DNA from: Caulobacter mirabilis
GTDB taxonomy: Bacteria > Pseudomonadota > Alphaproteobacteria > Caulobacterales > Caulobacteraceae
Length of the DNA stretch: 64,000 nt
Assembly (NCBI RefSeq): GCF_002749615.1
Contig: NZ_CP024201.1
Coordinates: 2,170,001-2,234,000, forward strand
Reading direction: 5' to 3'
The stretch's first letter is position 1. Every line of letters begins with the position of its first letter. Below the pieces are notes generated by a model, which saw only the letters and a program-made list of their open reading frames with translations, made no database searches and was not told the DNA's origin. The translations under genes were made by a program, and so were the position numbers. Of this stretch, positions 45,178-53,689 are shown piece by piece.

Positions 45178-46128
45178 ATGGGCAAGGTCAGCTTCCCCAA
45201 TTCGAACAACCCGACCATCGCCATGTCGGCGGTGATCTACTTTCCGGAGGGCTTCGACGAGGCCGGCCGTTATCCCGCGGTCGTGGTCTCGCACCCGGGC
45301 GGCGGCGTGAAGGAACAGACCGCCGGAACCTACGCCCGGAAGCTCGCCGAACAGGGCTTCGTCGCGATCGCCTACGACGCGTCCTACCAGGGCGAGAGCG
45401 GCGGCGCGCCGCGGCAGCTCGAGAACCCCTACGTCCGCACTGAGGACGTCAGCGCCGCGATCGACCACCTGACGACGCTGCCCTACGTCGACCAGGATCG
45501 GATCGGCGCGATGGGCATCTGCGCCGGCGCCGGCTACACGGCCAACGCCGCCATCCAGGACCGCCGCATCAAGGCCGTCGGAACGGTCAGCGCGGTCAAC
45601 ATCGGTTCGATGTTCCGCAACGGCTGGGAGAACAACGTCAAGGACATCGACGCCTTGCCCTACATCGTGGCCGGCTCGAGCGCCCGCACGTCCGACGCCG
45701 AAGGCGGGGCGCCGGCGACCATGCCGCTGGCGCCGCTGAAGGAAGAGGACGCGCCGAACGAGGAACTGCGGCAGGCCTGGGAGTACTACCATACGCCTCG
45801 AGCCCAGCATCCGACGGCGCCCGGCTTCGCCACCCTGCGCAGCCTGAACCAGATCATCACCTACGACGCCTATCACATGGCGGAAGTCTATCTGACCCAG
45901 CCCCTGCAGATCGTCGCCGGCAGCGTGGCGGGCAGCAAGTGGATGAGCGACGACCTGCTCGGCCGCGCCGCCAGCCAGGACAAGGCCCTGCACATCGTCG
46001 AGGGGGCCAACCACATGGACCTTTATGATGGGCCGGCCTTCGTCGAGGAGGCGGTGTCGGTGCTGGCGCCGTTCTTCCGCCGGACGCTGGCCGGCGGCCC
46101 CGTCGCGGCCAGGGCGGCGGCGGAATAG
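45178..46128 (+). CDS. Dienelactone-hydrolase-like alpha/beta hydrolase with Cys nucleophile
   Basis: 316 aa from ATG 45178 (MGKVSFPNSNNPTIAMSAVI). The alpha/beta hydrolase fold has an oxyanion region VVSHPGGGVKEQT and a nucleophile elbow GICAGAGY in which Cys115 replaces the usual Ser, as in dienelactone hydrolases and YcjY-like proteins. The His of the triad is probably in EGANHMDLYDGPAF. Gene context with a divergent LysR regulator suggests an inducible detoxification or catabolic role; the substrate is unknown. Confidence 0.85.
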   Translation: MGKVSFPNSNNPTIAMSAVIYFPEGFDEAGRYPAVVVSHPGGGVKEQTAGTYARKLAEQGFVAIAYDASYQGESGGAPRQLENPYVRTEDVSAAIDHLTTLPYVDQDRIGAMGICAGAGYTANAAIQDRRIKAVGTVSAVNIGSMFRNGWENNVKDIDALPYIVAGSSARTSDAEGGAPATMPLAPLKEEDAPNEELRQAWEYYHTPRAQHPTAPGFATLRSLNQIITYDAYHMAEVYLTQPLQIVAGSVAGSKWMSDDLLGRAASQDKALHIVEGANHMDLYDGPAFVEEAVSVLAPFFRRTLAGGPVAARAAAE

Positions 46129-46157
46129 GGCGGCCGGCCTGTTTCGACCGATAGCCA

Positions 46158-46212
46158 GGCGGCTCCCTAAGGGACATTCTCGCACCTCGAGAACGGCCTG
46201 TAGGGAGCCGCC
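46158..46212. promoter_or_regulatory. Nested hairpin in the leader of the 46218 gene
   Basis: An outer 12-bp perfect inverted repeat GGCGGCTCCCTA (46158-46169)/TAGGGAGCCGCC (46201-46212) encloses a second hairpin TTCTCG-CACCT-CGAGAA (46177-46193). The right outer arm contains the AGGGAG ribosome binding site 8-12 bases before the ATG at 46218. It may be a terminator for the hydrolase gene or a translation-control structure. Confidence 0.6.
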
Positions 46213-46217
46213 CGCGC

Positions 46218-47291
46218 ATGGAGAAGACGACGTCGGACGATGCAGGGCGCCGCGGCGTCCGCCGCATCCAGGGTCTCGTTCAGGTGTTCGGCCTGGCCGC
46301 GCTGTCCGCGATCGGCGCCGAGCTTCTGACGGCCTATGCCGACGGCACCGGCGACTTCGGCGCGACGCTCTTCGCCCTGGTCTTCTTCATGGCCCTGTAC
46401 GGCGCGCCGGCGTTGCTGGCGCGGGAGCTGGCGCGGCGCGCAGGGTGGGGCTGGCCGTCGCTGCTGCTGCTATGCGCCGCGCTGGGCGTCGCGCAGGCCT
46501 GCGTCATCGACCAGTCGCTCTTCGCCGAACATTACGGCGGCTACGAGGGCTGGGAGGAAGCGCGACAGGCCACCTTCCTGCCGGCGCTGGGCGTCAGCGC
46601 GGGCAATGTCCACAACTTCATCGTCGGGCATGTCGTCTTCAGCTTCGGCGCGCCGATCGCCGTCGCCGAGGCCTGGCGGCCCGATCGGGCGAGAACGGCC
46701 TGGCTCAGCCCGCTGGGAATGGGCTTCGCCGCGCTTGCCTATCTTGGCGCCGCGCTCCTGATCCTGCTCGACCCGCAGTCCCACAGCGCCTCGCCGATCC
46801 AGTTGGCGGCCTCGGTTGCCGTGGTCGCCGGCTGTATCGCCCTGGCCTGGGTGATCGGGCGCCGCAGCGCCGGGTCTGAAGGGCCCCGGATGGGGGCGGG
46901 CCGCCGTCTGGGATGGATTTCGGTCCTCGTCGTCGCCTTCGTGCTGGCGACCGCGGCGAACCTCGCCGGAGAGGGTTGGCTGGGATTTGCCGTTGGTGTT
47001 TCAGCAACGGCGCTGATCGCCGCCCTCGCGGGGTGGGGAGGCGGCCGGCCCGCATGGTCGATCCGCCATGCAGCGGCCGTCGGGATGGGATTCCTGCTGA
47101 GCCGCGGAGTCCTCGCCTTCACCTACTATCCGCTCGCGGGCGAGGTGGGGGCCGTTGCGAAGTATACGCATAACGTGGTCATGCTCGGGCTCGTGCTGGC
47201 CGCGGGCGGTTTCGCCCTGTCGCGGCGCGGAACAAGCGACCTCGGCGTGAGGGCCGGGGCGCACGGATCAGGGGAGGGACGACCGTCATGA
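46218..47291 (+). CDS. Polytopic membrane protein, function unknown
   Basis: 357 aa. About ten transmembrane helices are predicted across the full length, e.g. FGATLFALVFFMALYGAPAL, NFIVGHVVFSFGAPIAVAEA, LAASVAVVAGCIALAWVIG and NVVMLGLVLAAGGFALSRR. No transporter signature is recognised. It overlaps the downstream methyltransferase gene by 4 bp (ATGA), so the two are probably linked in function. The ribosome binding site lies in a hairpin (46158-46212). Confidence 0.8.
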   Translation: MEKTTSDDAGRRGVRRIQGLVQVFGLAALSAIGAELLTAYADGTGDFGATLFALVFFMALYGAPALLARELARRAGWGWPSLLLLCAALGVAQACVIDQSLFAEHYGGYEGWEEARQATFLPALGVSAGNVHNFIVGHVVFSFGAPIAVAEAWRPDRARTAWLSPLGMGFAALAYLGAALLILLDPQSHSASPIQLAASVAVVAGCIALAWVIGRRSAGSEGPRMGAGRRLGWISVLVVAFVLATAANLAGEGWLGFAVGVSATALIAALAGWGGGRPAWSIRHAAAVGMGFLLSRGVLAFTYYPLAGEVGAVAKYTHNVVMLGLVLAAGGFALSRRGTSDLGVRAGAHGSGEGRPS

Positions 47292-47923
47292 ACGCCGCCA
47301 GCGACGCCCGGTTCTGGGATCGGACCTCACGGAAGTACGCCAAGGGCGCGATCGCCGATCAAGGCGGCTACGAGCGCACCCTGGAGCGAACCCGGGCCTT
47401 GCTGAAGCCGGACGCCGATGTCCTCGAGGTCGGCTGCGGCACCGGATCGACGGCGCTGCTGCTGGCCGGCGGCGTGCGATCCTATCTGGCGACGGACATC
47501 TCGTCCGGAATGATCACGATCGCTGAGGAGAAGCGTTTGGCCGATCCTGTCCCGGGTCTGGGTTTCCGGGTGGCCACGGCCGAGGATCTGGCCACCGAGG
47601 ACGCGCGGTTCGACGCCGTCCTGGGCTTCAACTACCTGCATCTTGTGCGCGACCTGCCGGGAACCCTGCGCATCCTCCATGGCCTGCTGAAGCCGGATGG
47701 TCTGCTGATCTCCAAGACGCCCTGCGTGGGCGACATGAACCCGCTGCTCCGGCTGCTGATCCCGGTGATGCGCGCGACCGGGCTGGCGCCCTACGTCACC
47801 GCCTTCGGGGCCGAGGGTCTCAAGGCGCAGCTGTCGGCGGCGGGCTTCGAGGTGGTCGTCGTCGAGAACCATGCGAGCAAGGGAGGCGGCGGCCGACCCT
47901 ACATCGTGGCGCGCAGACGGTGA
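47288..47923 (+). CDS. Class I SAM-dependent methyltransferase
   Basis: 211 aa. The SAM-binding motif I is VLEVGCGTGSTALLLAG (residues about 45-61), with a motif-IV-like FDAVLGFNYLHLVRDLPG and a post-motif PDGLLISKTPCVGD. The family is the Methyltransf_11/25 type; the acceptor cannot be predicted. It is translationally coupled to the upstream polytopic membrane protein. A strong terminator hairpin lies just past the stop. Confidence 0.88.
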   Translation: MNAASDARFWDRTSRKYAKGAIADQGGYERTLERTRALLKPDADVLEVGCGTGSTALLLAGGVRSYLATDISSGMITIAEEKRLADPVPGLGFRVATAEDLATEDARFDAVLGFNYLHLVRDLPGTLRILHGLLKPDGLLISKTPCVGDMNPLLRLLIPVMRATGLAPYVTAFGAEGLKAQLSAAGFEVVVVENHASKGGGGRPYIVARRR

Positions 47924-47960
47924 CCTGACCGCCGACGCCACGGATGCAGGCTTGGGAGGA

Positions 47961-47998
47961 CCGTGCTCGGCGCGGGTGTCGTCCCCGCGCCCTCACGG
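47961..47998. terminator. Strong bidirectional-type hairpin
   Basis: GGCGCGGG (47969-47976) pairs with CCCGCGCC (47984-47991), extended by CCGTG (47961-47965)/CACGG (47994-47998). It lies between the convergent methyltransferase and tailspike-like genes. No T-tract is present. Confidence 0.65.
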
Positions 47999-48020
47999 CC
48001 CTCCGTTCACCAGGCCTTCG

Positions 48021-49703
48021 TCAGGCGGGAAGCGAGGGAATGAAGCCGACCCCGCCCGCCAGATCGCGGAAGCCCAGCGTGCTGAACTTCAGGTCCACGT
48101 CGCCGGAGTTCCTGCCGGTCTGAATGACGGAGTCGGGGGCCGCGGCGGTTATCGCCAACCCCAGCGTGACGCCGAGCTTGGCTCCGGCCGGCAAGCCGTT
48201 GGCGTACATCTTGATCGGCCGGATCGTGCTCGGCGCCCGGACGGTCCCCCGAAGCGACATCAGGCCGCCGCGGACGCAGCCCGCGTCCGGCGCAGCGCCG
48301 TTGCTTCCGAAGTCGATCAGGCCCATGCCGTTGGGGGTTGGATCGATGCCGGCGCCGTTCACCGCGACGTTGAGGTCGAGGTTCCAGTTCCACAGCTCGG
48401 TGGCGCTCAACAACGGCCAGTTCGCCATCGTGTCGATCGGCTCGATCGAGCAGTCGACGGCGATGTCGCCGCCGCCCAGCATCAGCCCGCCGTAGGCGAC
48501 GCCGCCCAGTTTGAGGCCCTGGCCGCAGCCGTGGCCGCCGAAGGCGTTGACGTCGGCCCGGGCTGTCATCGTCCCGCCCGCCAGGTTGATCGCCACGTCT
48601 CGCCACGGCAGGCACAGGTTGCCGGCGAGATCCGCCGATGTCCCCACGGTGACGCCGTGGCGGTGACCGGAGAAGTCGCCTTGGAGCGAGATGCGCTGGG
48701 AAGCCACCAGCGACAGGCCGTAGTCCTCGCCGGCGCCGGAAGCGACGCGATGCACGCAGGTCAGGCCGATCCCGACGACGTTGAAGCTCTCCGCCAGCTC
48801 CATGGCGGCCAGGCGGCCGCCCCGCACGACCACGCCGCTGATGTCGCTGTCGCGGAGCCGGCGCAGCCGCAGCCCGTGGTCGACGGTCTCCGGCGCCAGG
48901 ATGGTCAGCGCGCCGCCGTTCAGCACCAGCTGGCGATTGGGCATCTTCCACAGTTGCACGTCCGCCGGGGCGTAGGCGGCGTGCAGGGGGCCATCAAGCG
49001 TGACGACGGCGCCCGCCACCGCCTTGACCTCGACCATCTCCCCGGCGCGATAGTTGGCGCGGTTCGCCGCCGCGAACTGCCCGGCCGGGATCGCGCCGCC
49101 GTTCCACTGTTTGATCCAGGAGTAGTTGGCGGGATTGTAGATGGCGATCAGGTCGCCCGGCCCGAGCAGTCCGGCCGCCGAGGAGGCCAGGGTGATGGTC
49201 GAGGCCCCGAGGGACGCCGCAGCGCCCAGGTTCGGCAGCGCGGCGGCCGGGCCGGCGTCGGCGACGACGCAGCCGCCCTCCGGAAACGCCGTGGCGGAGG
49301 TCACGCCCCGAAAATCGAGCGTCAGCGCGCCAAAGGCGATGGATCGGCCGAGCGGAAGTCGAACAGGCTTGCTGCTCGTCAGGACGCCGTCGAGCAGGTC
49401 GACTCCCGCACCGATGGCCTGAGCCGCGGCGAAGCAGGCCGCCAGGGCGTCGGCGGCGTCGGAACCGTCGTAGAGCGCGCCGACCTGCTTGGGGGTGATG
49501 CGGTCGCCGCTGATCCTGAACCACCGGCCGTTGGCCGACTTGCGCCGCCAGGGCGTCGCCGTCGTACTGGTCTGGTCGGCGTCCGGTACATAGTCGGCGG
49601 CGCCGACGCCCGCGACGCCGTAGCCGCTGCTGCGCACATGTGTTTCGCCGGCGGGAACGGTGACGCTGGAGAAGGCGGTCCAGAGGTCGATGAAGGTCGT
49701 CAT
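48021..49703 (-). CDS. Phage-tailspike-like right-handed beta-helix protein, orphan
   Basis: 560 aa from ATG 49703 (MTTFIDLWTAFSSVTVPAGE) with AGGAG 6 bases upstream. The N-terminus resembles phage tailspike/pectate-lyase-3 head segments (FIDLWTAFSS, then KSANGRWFRISGDRITPKQV, GALYDGSDAADALAACFAAA). The body is a parallel beta-helix with repeated short strands (HGLRLRRLRDSDISGVVVRG, YGLSLVASQRISLQGDFSGH). There is no signal peptide and no other phage gene nearby. It may be a domesticated tail fibre, a glycan-degrading enzyme or a decayed prophage remnant. Confidence 0.7.
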   Translation of the reverse strand: MTTFIDLWTAFSSVTVPAGETHVRSSGYGVAGVGAADYVPDADQTSTTATPWRRKSANGRWFRISGDRITPKQVGALYDGSDAADALAACFAAAQAIGAGVDLLDGVLTSSKPVRLPLGRSIAFGALTLDFRGVTSATAFPEGGCVVADAGPAAALPNLGAAASLGASTITLASSAAGLLGPGDLIAIYNPANYSWIKQWNGGAIPAGQFAAANRANYRAGEMVEVKAVAGAVVTLDGPLHAAYAPADVQLWKMPNRQLVLNGGALTILAPETVDHGLRLRRLRDSDISGVVVRGGRLAAMELAESFNVVGIGLTCVHRVASGAGEDYGLSLVASQRISLQGDFSGHRHGVTVGTSADLAGNLCLPWRDVAINLAGGTMTARADVNAFGGHGCGQGLKLGGVAYGGLMLGGGDIAVDCSIEPIDTMANWPLLSATELWNWNLDLNVAVNGAGIDPTPNGMGLIDFGSNGAAPDAGCVRGGLMSLRGTVRAPSTIRPIKMYANGLPAGAKLGVTLGLAITAAAPDSVIQTGRNSGDVDLKFSTLGFRDLAGGVGFIPSLPA

Positions 49704-49874
49704 GAAGCTCTCCTGAAAGAAAGGGATGCATTGCGCGGCGCCGGCCTGATATGGCATCGTTCACTCTTTGTTCCATGATGCGGCGGCCGATCTCCTGTGG
49801 ACAAGATTGCGAAGCTCGATTGCGCGGTCTGCTACAGGCGGCGATCGACGCGGGGCGGCGATAGCGGGGAAAGC

Positions 49875-50612
49875 ATGCGTTTCGAACCTGGGGCGGCCTT
49901 CACGGGCGAAGATCTCTCGGAGGCGGACTTCACGGACGTCGATCTGGCCGACGCGGTGTTCGTCGATTGCACGATCATCGACGCCCAGCTGTCTGGCGCG
50001 CGGCTAGAGGGCGCGCGCTTCACGGGCTGCCGGATCCGACGCTGCCGGTTCGCTCAGGTCGACCTGCGCGAAGCCGTGTTCGAGGACTGCCAGATCGCCG
50101 ATGACGAAGGTCACGAAGGGGTTCAGTTCGCCTTCGCCCGTCTGGACGAGGCGCGGTTTACACGCTGCGACCTGTCGTTCGCGGCGTTCGAGCGCTCCGA
50201 GCTCTACGGGATCGTCCTCGAGACCTGCAACCTGCGCGGGGCGAAGTTCCACCGCGCCGACTTCAGCCGGATGGTCAGCCGCAAGGCGGCCCGCTGTTCG
50301 GCGAGCTTCCGGGGCTGCAATCTCGAGCTGGCCGATCTGGCCGGGGCTCGCCTGACGGACTGTGACCTCAATAGCTCCAGCCTGCGCGAGGCGGTCCTGA
50401 TCGACGCCGACCTGGAGGGCGCGAACCTGACCCATTGCGACCTGGTCCAGGCCTTCGTCGCCGGAGCCAAGCTGTCGCGCGCCGACTTGCGAGGCGCTTC
50501 CCTGGCCGGGTTGGACTTGAACGCGCTGGCGAGCTTTCGGGACGTGGTCGTGTCGGTCGATCAGCAGCACGCCCTGCTGACCGCCATGGGCGTCGACGTC
50601 CGACCGGACTAA
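49875..50612 (+). CDS. Pentapeptide-repeat protein
   Basis: 245 aa from ATG 49875 (MRFEPGAAFTGEDLSEADFT). Nearly the whole chain is A(D/N)LXX-type repeats, e.g. DLSEADFTDVDLADAVFVDC, ARLEGARFTGCRIRRCRFAQ, ADLEGANLTHCDLVQAFVAG, with a short C-terminal helix (VDQQHALLTAMGVDV). The resulting quadrilateral beta-helix is found in Qnr, McbG and AlbG proteins that protect DNA gyrase. It is about the right size for that group (Qnr is about 215 aa). A gyrase role is inferred only, and other pentapeptide proteins have unrelated roles. Confidence 0.85.
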   Translation: MRFEPGAAFTGEDLSEADFTDVDLADAVFVDCTIIDAQLSGARLEGARFTGCRIRRCRFAQVDLREAVFEDCQIADDEGHEGVQFAFARLDEARFTRCDLSFAAFERSELYGIVLETCNLRGAKFHRADFSRMVSRKAARCSASFRGCNLELADLAGARLTDCDLNSSSLREAVLIDADLEGANLTHCDLVQAFVAGAKLSRADLRGASLAGLDLNALASFRDVVVSVDQQHALLTAMGVDVRPD

Positions 50613-50681
50613 GGCGAACGCCGTCTTAACCACGCCGCAAGGCCTCTCCGGCAGACTGGCCGTCCTGGAAGAGGAGGGGCG

Positions 50682-51212
50682 ATGTCGGCCTCGGGTCCGA
50701 TGCTGCGTGCGGCCGCCTTGCTGTTGGCCTGTCTGGCGGTCACCGCCTGCGCGTCGCCGCGCTATGCGGTCGACCGGCGTCCGACCGTGGCCGCGCCAGG
50801 GCCGAACGGCCGCGTTCCGGCGACCATGCGGCCCTATCAGGTGAAGGGGGTCTGGTACACGCCCAAGTACGATCCGGACTATGACGAGAAGGGCGTCGCC
50901 AGCTGGTATGGCCAGCAGTTCCACAACCGCAACACCGCCAACGGCGAGGTGTTCGACATGGAGCTGGTCACCGCCGCCCACAAAACGCTGCCGCTGCCGA
51001 GCCTGGTCGAGGTGACCGACCTGGAGTCCGGCCGCAAGATCAAGGTGCGGGTCAACGACCGGGGCCCCTTCGTCGAGGGGCGGATCATCGACCTGTCCAA
51101 GGGCGCCGCCGAGAAGCTGGGCATCTACCGCAAGGGCGTGGCCAAGGTGCGGGTGCGCTACCTGGGGCCGGCGCCCGAAGCCGGCCGGCGTGTCGCCGAA
51201 AGAGGGGAATAA
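50682..51212 (+). CDS. rlpA: RlpA-type septal ring lytic transglycosylase
   Basis: 176 aa. The signal peptide has lipobox AVTAC (Cys near residue 23). The double-psi beta-barrel has KGVASWYGQQFHNRNTANGE, then FDMELVTAAHKTLPLPSLVE and VRVNDRGPFVEGRIIDLS. RlpA cleaves naked glycan strands at the septum. The C-terminal SPOR domain of E. coli RlpA is absent, so this is the short form. It leads the rlpA-tmk-holB-tatD-MBL cluster. Confidence 0.9.
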   Translation: MSASGPMLRAAALLLACLAVTACASPRYAVDRRPTVAAPGPNGRVPATMRPYQVKGVWYTPKYDPDYDEKGVASWYGQQFHNRNTANGEVFDMELVTAAHKTLPLPSLVEVTDLESGRKIKVRVNDRGPFVEGRIIDLSKGAAEKLGIYRKGVAKVRVRYLGPAPEAGRRVAERGE

Positions 51213-51230
51213 CCCGCTCCCGTTCTGGAC

Positions 51231-51890
51231 ATGAGCCGCGTTCCAGACGAAGACGGGAGCGTGACCCAAGGCCTTTTCATCACATTCGAAGGCGGCGAGG
51301 GGGCCGGGAAATCCACCCAGGTCAAACGCCTCGCCGAACGTCTGCGCGCGACCGGCGTCGAGGTCGTCGTGACCCGCGAGCCCGGCGGCTCGCCCGGCGC
51401 CGAGGCGATCCGCGACCTGCTGGTCAACGGGGCGACGGACCGCTGGTCGCCGATCACCGAGGCCCTGCTGATGAACGCCGCCCGTCGCGACCACGTCGAG
51501 CGGGTGATCGCCCCGGCGCTGGCCCGTGGGGCGGTGGTGGTCTGCGACCGCTTCGCCGACTCCACCCGCGCCTACCAGGGCGCCGGCGGGCAGGTCGATC
51601 CGGCGTTCATCGCCCAGCTCGAGGCGGCGGTGGTCGGCGAGACCCGGCCGGATCTGACCCTGGTGTTCGATCTGCCGGTGTCCGACGGCCTCAAGCGCGC
51701 CGCCCATCGCGGCGGCGGCGAGGCCCGTTTCGAGGCCAAGGGGCTGGATTTCCACGAACGTCTGCGCGCGGCCTACCTGGCCATCGCCCGGGCCGAGGCC
51801 GAGCGCTGCGCGGTGATCGACGCCGCCCAGCCGCAGGACGAGGTCGAGACCGCCGTCTGGGCGGCCGTCCAGCCGCGGCTGAAGGCCTGA
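51231..51890 (+). CDS. tmk: Thymidylate kinase
   Basis: 219 aa. It phosphorylates dTMP to dTDP. The P-loop is FEGGEGAGKSTQ, with the DR(F/Y) motif VVCDRFADSTRAYQGAGG and a lid region AAHRGGGEARFEAKGLDFHE. The start is uncertain: ATG 51231 adds about 10 residues before VTQGLFITFEGG, and GTG 51261 gives the more usual length. It is followed 4 bases later by holB, a common arrangement (tmk-holB-tatD). Confidence 0.96.
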   Translation: MSRVPDEDGSVTQGLFITFEGGEGAGKSTQVKRLAERLRATGVEVVVTREPGGSPGAEAIRDLLVNGATDRWSPITEALLMNAARRDHVERVIAPALARGAVVVCDRFADSTRAYQGAGGQVDPAFIAQLEAAVVGETRPDLTLVFDLPVSDGLKRAAHRGGGEARFEAKGLDFHERLRAAYLAIARAEAERCAVIDAAQPQDEVETAVWAAVQPRLKA

Positions 51891-51894
51891 CGCC

Positions 51895-52905
51895 ATGGCC
51901 GACTTCCCGGACCCGCCCCATCCCCGCGACGCCTTCGCCCTGGAAGGGGCGGCGGCGCAGGAGGGCGCGTTCCTGGACGCCCTGGAACGCGGCCGGCTGC
52001 ACCACGCCTGGCTGCTGACCGGGCCGGAGGGGGTCGGCAAGGCGACGTTCGCCTTCCGCGCCGCGCGCCGGCTGCTCGGAGCCACGCCCGATCCCAACCA
52101 TGGCCTGCTGGGCGCCCGCATGACCGACCCGGTCGTGCGCCAGATCGCCGTGCGCTCGCATCCCGACCTGCTGGTGCTGGAGCGGTTCACCGAGGACGGC
52201 AAGCCGCGCAAGGTGATCCCGGTCGACGAAGCCCGCAAGCTGCCCGAATTCTTCGCCCAGACGCCGGCCACGGCGCCCTACCGGGTCGCCATCATCGACG
52301 CCGCCGACGACCTGAACGTCAACGCCGCCAATGCGATCCTGAAGACTCTTGAGGAACCGCCCCCGCGCGGCGTGCTGTTCCTGGTCAGCCATTCGCCGGG
52401 CCGACTGCTGCCGACGATCCGCTCGCGCTGCCGCCGACTGGCCTTCGGGGCGCCGGGCGAGGCGGTGACCGCCGAGTTCGTCGAGAGCCGCACCGGCCTC
52501 TCGCCGGAACAGTCGCTGCGGTTGGCGCGGATGGCGGGCGGAGCGCCAGGCCTGGCGCTGCGGTTGGCGGCCGCCGACGCCCTGGCCGCCGACGATGAAG
52601 CCCATGAGATCCTGCGCAACTTGCCGAAGTTCGACGACGGCGCCCTGGTGGCCCTGGCCGATCGCTTCCGCGGCCCCGAGGGGCAGCAGCGCTTCAACCT
52701 GCTGATCGACCGCATCAGCGACCAGATCCGCGCCATGGCCGTCGGACAGGCTGTGAACGGCGGGGGCGAGGGGCTGGACCGCTGGGTCCAGGCCTGGGAG
52801 CGGCTGCAGGCGCTGCCCGACCAGACCGAGGGCCTCAACCTCGACCACGCCGACGCCTTCTGGACCGCCCTGCGCGAGCTGCGCGCCGCGGCGAGGGCCG
52901 CCTGA
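51895..52905 (+). CDS. holB: DNA polymerase III subunit delta'
   Basis: 336 aa. It is part of the clamp loader. The AAA+ domain has a Walker-A-like GPEGVGKATFAFRAARRLLG, a Walker-B-like region VAIIDAADDLNVNAANAILK followed by LEEPPPRGVLFLVSHSPGRL, and the SRC motif IRSRCRRLAF. It lies between tmk and tatD in the conserved order. Cytoplasmic housekeeping gene. Confidence 0.95.
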   Translation: MADFPDPPHPRDAFALEGAAAQEGAFLDALERGRLHHAWLLTGPEGVGKATFAFRAARRLLGATPDPNHGLLGARMTDPVVRQIAVRSHPDLLVLERFTEDGKPRKVIPVDEARKLPEFFAQTPATAPYRVAIIDAADDLNVNAANAILKTLEEPPPRGVLFLVSHSPGRLLPTIRSRCRRLAFGAPGEAVTAEFVESRTGLSPEQSLRLARMAGGAPGLALRLAAADALAADDEAHEILRNLPKFDDGALVALADRFRGPEGQQRFNLLIDRISDQIRAMAVGQAVNGGGEGLDRWVQAWERLQALPDQTEGLNLDHADAFWTALRELRAAARAA

Positions 52906-52909
52906 CCCC

Positions 52910-53689
52910 ATGCTGATCGACAGTCACGTCAACCTTCACGCCCCGCAGTTCGCCGAAGACATGGACGCGGTGATCGCCCGCGCCCGTGAGGCCGGCGTCG
53001 CCCTGATGGTCAACATCAGCGACAAGGTGTCCACCTTCGACGTCACCCATGCGGTGGCGCTGGCCCACGACGATATCTGGGCCACGGTCGGAACGCATCC
53101 ACATGAAGCGAAGGAAAATCCGGAGCTTAAGGCCGGCAATCTCATCCATTTGGCTCAGCGGCCGAAGGTGGTGGGGATCGGCGAATGCGGCCTGGACTTC
53201 CACTATGACCTCAGCCCGCGCGACATCCAGGCCCAGGTCTTCCGGCAGCACTGCATCGCCGCCCGCGAGACCGGCCTGCCGCTGGTCGTCCACACCCGCG
53301 AGGCGGACGAGGTCATGGGCGCGATCCTGGAGGAGGAGCACGCCGCCGGGCCGTTCAAGCTGCTGATGCACTGCTACACCAGCGGAGCGGAGCTGGCGCG
53401 CCGTGCGGCCGACCTGGGGGCCTGGTTCTCGGTCTCGGGCATCGCCACCTTCAAAGCCGCCGAGGATGTCCGCGCCATCATCCGCGACATGCCCGCCGAC
53501 CGGATCATCGTCGAGACCGACTGTCCCTACCTGGCGCCGGTCCCGATGCGAGGCCGCCGCAACGAGCCGGCCTTCCTGCCTCATGTCCTCGACAAGCTGG
53601 CCGAGATCCGCGGCTGGAGCCGGGACGAGGCGGAGCAGCGCACGGAAGACGCCTTCTTCGCCCTGTTCGACCGGATTCCGCGACCATGA
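52910..53689 (+). CDS. TatD-family metal-dependent hydrolase (deoxyribonuclease)
   Basis: 259 aa. The family plan is visible: N-terminal IDSHVNLHAPQFAEDM, GIGECGLDFHYDLSPRDIQA, LPLVVHTREADEVM, HCYTSG and IIVETDCPYLAPVP. Notably the usual DSHCH metal motif reads DSHVNLH, with Asn in place of the second His. TatD/YcfH/YabD proteins are 3'-5' DNA/RNA exonucleases or quality-control factors. The overlap with the next gene is 4 bp (ATGA). Confidence 0.92.
   Translation: MLIDSHVNLHAPQFAEDMDAVIARAREAGVALMVNISDKVSTFDVTHAVALAHDDIWATVGTHPHEAKENPELKAGNLIHLAQRPKVVGIGECGLDFHYDLSPRDIQAQVFRQHCIAARETGLPLVVHTREADEVMGAILEEEHAAGPFKLLMHCYTSGAELARRAADLGAWFSVSGIATFKAAEDVRAIIRDMPADRIIVETDCPYLAPVPMRGRRNEPAFLPHVLDKLAEIRGWSRDEAEQRTEDAFFALFDRIPRP

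Noticed and set aside
47871..49778. 635-aa plus-strand ORF opposite the tailspike-like gene
   Set aside because: No motif, shadow composition. The minus-strand frame has a ribosome binding site and beta-helix pattern.
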